Source of the DNA: Woeseiaceae bacterium
Lineage (GTDB): Bacteria; Pseudomonadota; Gammaproteobacteria; Steroidobacterales; Woeseiaceae
NCBI GenBank assembly: GCA_028280615.1
Contig: JANQLK010000005.1
Location: forward strand, 1 to 64,000
DNA: 64,000 nt
Direction: 5' to 3'
The notes beneath the pieces were generated by a model. That model was not told the origin of the DNA and did no database searches. It saw only the letters and a list, made by a program, of their open reading frames with translations. This document shows, piece by piece, positions 61,067 to 64,000 of the stretch. Position numbers and translations under genes: made by a program. Positions within the stretch are counted from its first letter, which is position 1; each line of letters begins with the position of its first letter.

Positions 61067-63709
61067 TTAGCGCGTCAGCGGAGACATCTTTAAGGACTCG
61101 AGCATCGTACGGGCACTTGTCAGGTGCGTGTCGTGAGAGGGAAGCGTAGCTGACACTATTTCGGTGGCGTTGGCCAATTCGTCGATGTTTACGACATTAC
61201 CGAGCTTTCCGTTGGCCGTTGCCTCTATTACCGTGCTGAATGCCATCACCCAGTGTTCGGATTCCAAACTCTCTTTGAAGAACGACCGATGGGACTCTAT
61301 CGATTCGAGAGCCCTTTCGTATTCGCCTGAATCAAGAAATACGAGGGCAGCTTCCAACAGCGCACTCATATAAGTGACGCTCCTCTTACCGGTACGTCCC
61401 TCGATCAGTCTCAGAGCGCCTTCAATTTCATCGAGTGCCAGATTTGGTCTGCCGGAAAGTCGGTAAGCCCTGGCAAGATGCACAGGTGCAAGCAATTGAT
61501 CTGAATACATGAGCTCACCGTCGACAATAGGTCGCAGGAGTTCGATTGCAGCTCCATAGTCGGATCTCAATATCAAGAGATCAGCTCTTAGGACCTCGTT
61601 GGAGACCATTTCCTGGGATTCCTCCCTCCCAAGTTGAACCCACTGGTCATGCGCCAGCTTGTGGTTTGCCTCTGCTAGATCCAGACGGCCCGCTCTTTCA
61701 TAACCTCTGGTCAATCCTTGACGGAGACGAGCGAGTGTCGGATTCGGAGGCAGGAATACTTTTTTCGCCTCGGCAACGGCTGCAACATGGTTTCTGAGTG
61801 ATTCATCGAAATTTCCCAGATCGGACTCGACGTAGGCGATAGACGCATATGTCTGGGCGAAACGCATGTGACTGCCGGTATCTGTCTTTCTACGTATCTC
61901 CAAACTACGATTGAGCGCAGCCAATGCGTCATCAAAACGCCCAACCATCCGCAGATTCGCACCGTAGTTGTAAAGGTCTGTCGCCACCCAGGGATGGTCA
62001 GCAGGCAACTGCACGGCGTTCCACTTCATCACTTCTTCGTTGTACCGAATCGCCCTGTGATGATCGCCAAGTTCGCCGTAGAAAACCGAGAGGTTGTTCA
62101 GCGCTGTGGTTACGCTTGTATGGTTTTCCCCATGGACGGCCTTATAACCCTCCAGCACTGATTGCAAGGCAGCTTCGGCCTGCTCGAAACGCTCAGCACG
62201 CTGCAGGGCATAGGCGTAAACACCGAGGGACTGGAGAGTGGTCTCATGCAGGTCCCCGAGTTGCGCCCTTTGAATTTCGTAGGCCCGCTCGCTGAGAACG
62301 ACCGCCGCATTCACATCACCAAACAGCTCATAGAGACGTCCAAGCGTCGACAACGTGACTGCGATCTCCAGCGACGAGTCCGAGTAAAGTGCCTCCTTGA
62401 TCTCAAGCGATTCCTCAACCAGATCAATAGCCGCCTGAAGATCGCCGAGATTTCGATACACGTCACCGATGGTCTGCAGAAGATCGGCCCGCAGTGAGGG
62501 GTCGATTTTCTCCGAGCTAAGCCGCTCCCTGCCGCGGGCAAGAATGTCTCTCGCTGTCAGGTCAACGCCCAAGCTTTCGCTCGGCCTGTTGGACTCGAAG
62601 AGCTCAACCAGGAACCTTGTTGTTTCCTCTGCCCGGGCTTTCTGCTGCTCCGCTAGCAAGCGAGCTTCCAGAGTCTCGGCCTGCTGCTGAAGGGTGATAA
62701 GGATAAACGCCATAACGGACAAGCCGGCCGCAGCTGCCGCTGCACTTGGCAGCCAGTTTCGCGCCAGGAATTTTACGGTTCTCTGGATTCGGCCAGGATG
62801 ACGGGCAGCAACAGGAAATCCGTTGAGGTAGTTGCGTAGATCATCAGCCAACGCGCTCGCGGAGCTGTAACGCATCTCGGGCTCTCGCATGAGGCACTTG
62901 TCCATAATCGCCGTCAGTTCTGCAGGCAGTCGGACGGCGACAAGTGAAGCTACGGAGACCGTCTGCTTCTTCGCAGTTTGTTGAATGACTGCGAGCGAGG
63001 TCTCATCGTTTCCGTCGCTGCCGTTTTCATACAGGCTCAGGAACAACAGCCCGAACTGATAAATGTCGCTGGCGACAGAGACAGGCTCATTTAGAAGCTG
63101 CTCCGGGCTGGCGTACTTTGGCGTAAAGGGACGAAACTCACGCGTCATCTCGTTGGGAGATTCGAGGATCTTGGCTATGCCGAAATCCAGCAGCTTAATC
63201 CGGCCATCGGGCGCTACGTGAAGGTTGGATGGCTTTAGATCCCGATGAACTATGAGCTTCGCGTGAGCAAAAGCCAGAACCTCTGCAAGCGTCAACATGA
63301 GCCGCACCTTGTCCCGTGTGCTCAGAGTGGCAGAGTATTCGTCTATAGGCCTTCCCTCGACCAGTTCCATAACCAGGTAGAGGTTCCCGCTTTCTGACAC
63401 ACCAGCATCGTAGAGCTGCGCTATGTTTGGATGGGTCAGGCTTGCCAGGATTTTTCGCTCAAGTTCAAATCGCCTGGCGTATTCCCGGCCCAAGCCGACA
63501 GGCAGGATTTTTACCGCGACCTGTCGGTCGAAGCTGCCATCTATACGATCTGCCCGATACACTCGGCCCATTCCGCCTTCAGCCAGAAGAGAATGGACCC
63601 GGTAGTTTCCGAGCTCGGCTCCGACCAGTGGATCTCCGGAGTCGGTCCCATTCGTGATGCTCAATAATTCGTCGAATGCACCTCCGGTTTGGAAACTGTC
63701 GTCAGGCAT
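61067..63709 (-). CDS. Membrane serine/threonine protein kinase with TPR repeats
   Basis: An 880-residue Hanks-type kinase. The kinase domain (~35-300) has the Gly loop 'LLAEGGMGRVYRA', Lys in 'VAVKIL', 'HRDLKPSN' (~154), 'DFGIA' (~177) and the activation-to-P+1 'YASPEQL'. Then comes a single membrane helix (~316-337), and outside it a long coiled and TPR region (~350-870: 'LLQTIGDVYRNLGDLQAAIDLVEESL' and others in part). This matches the kinase-TPR sensors common in Myxococcota and Planctomycetes. The extracytoplasmic TPRs would sense a protein or a peptide. Its composition is lower in GC than most of the window. Confidence 0.93.
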   Translation of the reverse strand: MPDDSFQTGGAFDELLSITNGTDSGDPLVGAELGNYRVHSLLAEGGMGRVYRADRIDGSFDRQVAVKILPVGLGREYARRFELERKILASLTHPNIAQLYDAGVSESGNLYLVMELVEGRPIDEYSATLSTRDKVRLMLTLAEVLAFAHAKLIVHRDLKPSNLHVAPDGRIKLLDFGIAKILESPNEMTREFRPFTPKYASPEQLLNEPVSVASDIYQFGLLFLSLYENGSDGNDETSLAVIQQTAKKQTVSVASLVAVRLPAELTAIMDKCLMREPEMRYSSASALADDLRNYLNGFPVAARHPGRIQRTVKFLARNWLPSAAAAAAGLSVMAFILITLQQQAETLEARLLAEQQKARAEETTRFLVELFESNRPSESLGVDLTARDILARGRERLSSEKIDPSLRADLLQTIGDVYRNLGDLQAAIDLVEESLEIKEALYSDSSLEIAVTLSTLGRLYELFGDVNAAVVLSERAYEIQRAQLGDLHETTLQSLGVYAYALQRAERFEQAEAALQSVLEGYKAVHGENHTSVTTALNNLSVFYGELGDHHRAIRYNEEVMKWNAVQLPADHPWVATDLYNYGANLRMVGRFDDALAALNRSLEIRRKTDTGSHMRFAQTYASIAYVESDLGNFDESLRNHVAAVAEAKKVFLPPNPTLARLRQGLTRGYERAGRLDLAEANHKLAHDQWVQLGREESQEMVSNEVLRADLLILRSDYGAAIELLRPIVDGELMYSDQLLAPVHLARAYRLSGRPNLALDEIEGALRLIEGRTGKRSVTYMSALLEAALVFLDSGEYERALESIESHRSFFKESLESEHWVMAFSTVIEATANGKLGNVVNIDELANATEIVSATLPSHDTHLTSARTMLESLKMSPLTR

Positions 63710-64000
63710 AGAAGTCGCCCCTGTGATCTGGACATCTACTAGTGAAACCAGTCCGTTCGATGTTATCTCAGAACTGCTCTACGACGTCAGGTATCGGCGG
63801 CGCGGACACATACAGAAGGCCCTGGAGGAATAACATAGTCACAAGCATTGACCCGCCATGAGAATAGTAAGTGAGCCTGAATTACCGACCAAGACAGCGC
63901 GAAACGCGGAGTCCTGCAAGGAGGAGAAGCTCAACCTCTTTCGAAACAAAGGGGCTAAACACTGTCGGACTCATTTTAGATTCTCGCTTTGCTTTCGACA
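63710..64000. other. Window end, no clear gene
   Basis: No gene that can be supported. A plus-strand ORF opens at 63858 and runs to the window edge (47 codons) with no good ribosome site; the minus strand has only short ORFs. The kinase promoter should be here. An ECF sigma gene often precedes such kinases but is not seen within this end. Confidence 0.4.

Noticed and set aside
63858-64000. Plus-strand ORF running off the right edge
   Set aside because: No ribosome site or family, and it cannot be judged without the next bases.
1-64000. CRISPR array, rRNA, tRNA, prophage or transposase
   Set aside because: None seen. The only repeats are the short direct repeat at the left end, the palindrome at 33092-33231 and the Asp/Ser codon repeat.

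Overview
This is a GC-rich chromosomal window that reads like a free-living, probably aerobic, environmental gammaproteobacterium. The pointers are a textbook LexA box of the gamma type, a TonB-dependent receptor, several outer-membrane barrels, Sec and Tat exported proteins, and 7Fe ferredoxin, MsrA, RsgA and FolE housekeeping genes. The assignment to a class is inference; no rRNA or tRNA gene is visible. Base composition is uneven. A 60-base row at 11041 has 42 G+C, while rows at 3001 and 62041 have 33 and 31. The first ~8.9 kb and the last ~3.6 kb therefore look compositionally foreign.

Region by region. (1) 1-8955 is an accessory island: a very large secreted SpvB/FG-GAP/RHS polymorphic toxin ending in an LHH nuclease, its SUKH immunity gene, and a small secreted protein. 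(2) 8956-18168 is metabolic: a barrel protein, a two-gene Tat-exported molybdenum hydroxylase, a TonB protein, the 5-oxoprolinase set pxpABC with rsgA, and a coupled SDR-GNAT pair. (3) 18420-24836 holds an Ig-like lipoprotein, a LysE exporter, a rhomboid protease, the DUF2207-LemA pair and an ECF sigma factor with a ChrR-like cupin. (4) 25025-30231 is a DUF4331 protein, a lipoprotein, a TPR protein and a TonB-dependent receptor. (5) 30235-36012 is a minus-strand envelope operon led by a dihaem PD40 propeller lipoprotein related to the hydrazine synthase alpha family, followed by two outer-membrane barrels, DUF4266 and DUF3570. (6) 36013-42360 is the divergent partner: a long leader with a consensus sigma-54 promoter, then a monohaem cytochrome, a dihaem LamG lipoprotein and a Tat-exported DUF1501 protein, closed by a terminator. 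(7) 42451-44979 is a phytase-like secreted esterase with an Asp/Ser tail. (8) 45032-60769 is mostly housekeeping and repair, including a PA0069-type radical SAM gene under a near-perfect LexA box, a sirtuin, MscS, MsrA, an Fpg/Nei glycosylase and FolE. (9) 61067-63709 is a membrane Ser/Thr kinase with TPR repeats.

The best candidate for an undescribed system is regions 5 and 6. These are two divergent gene sets that both build exported c-type haem proteins with propeller or LamG folds plus envelope barrels. The set resembles the planctomycete cytochrome/LamG-DUF1501 module, and its plus-strand half is controlled by sigma-54. Region 4, with TonB receptor, TPR and DUF4331, lies next to it and may serve the same surface chemistry. 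No substrate can be read from the sequence.
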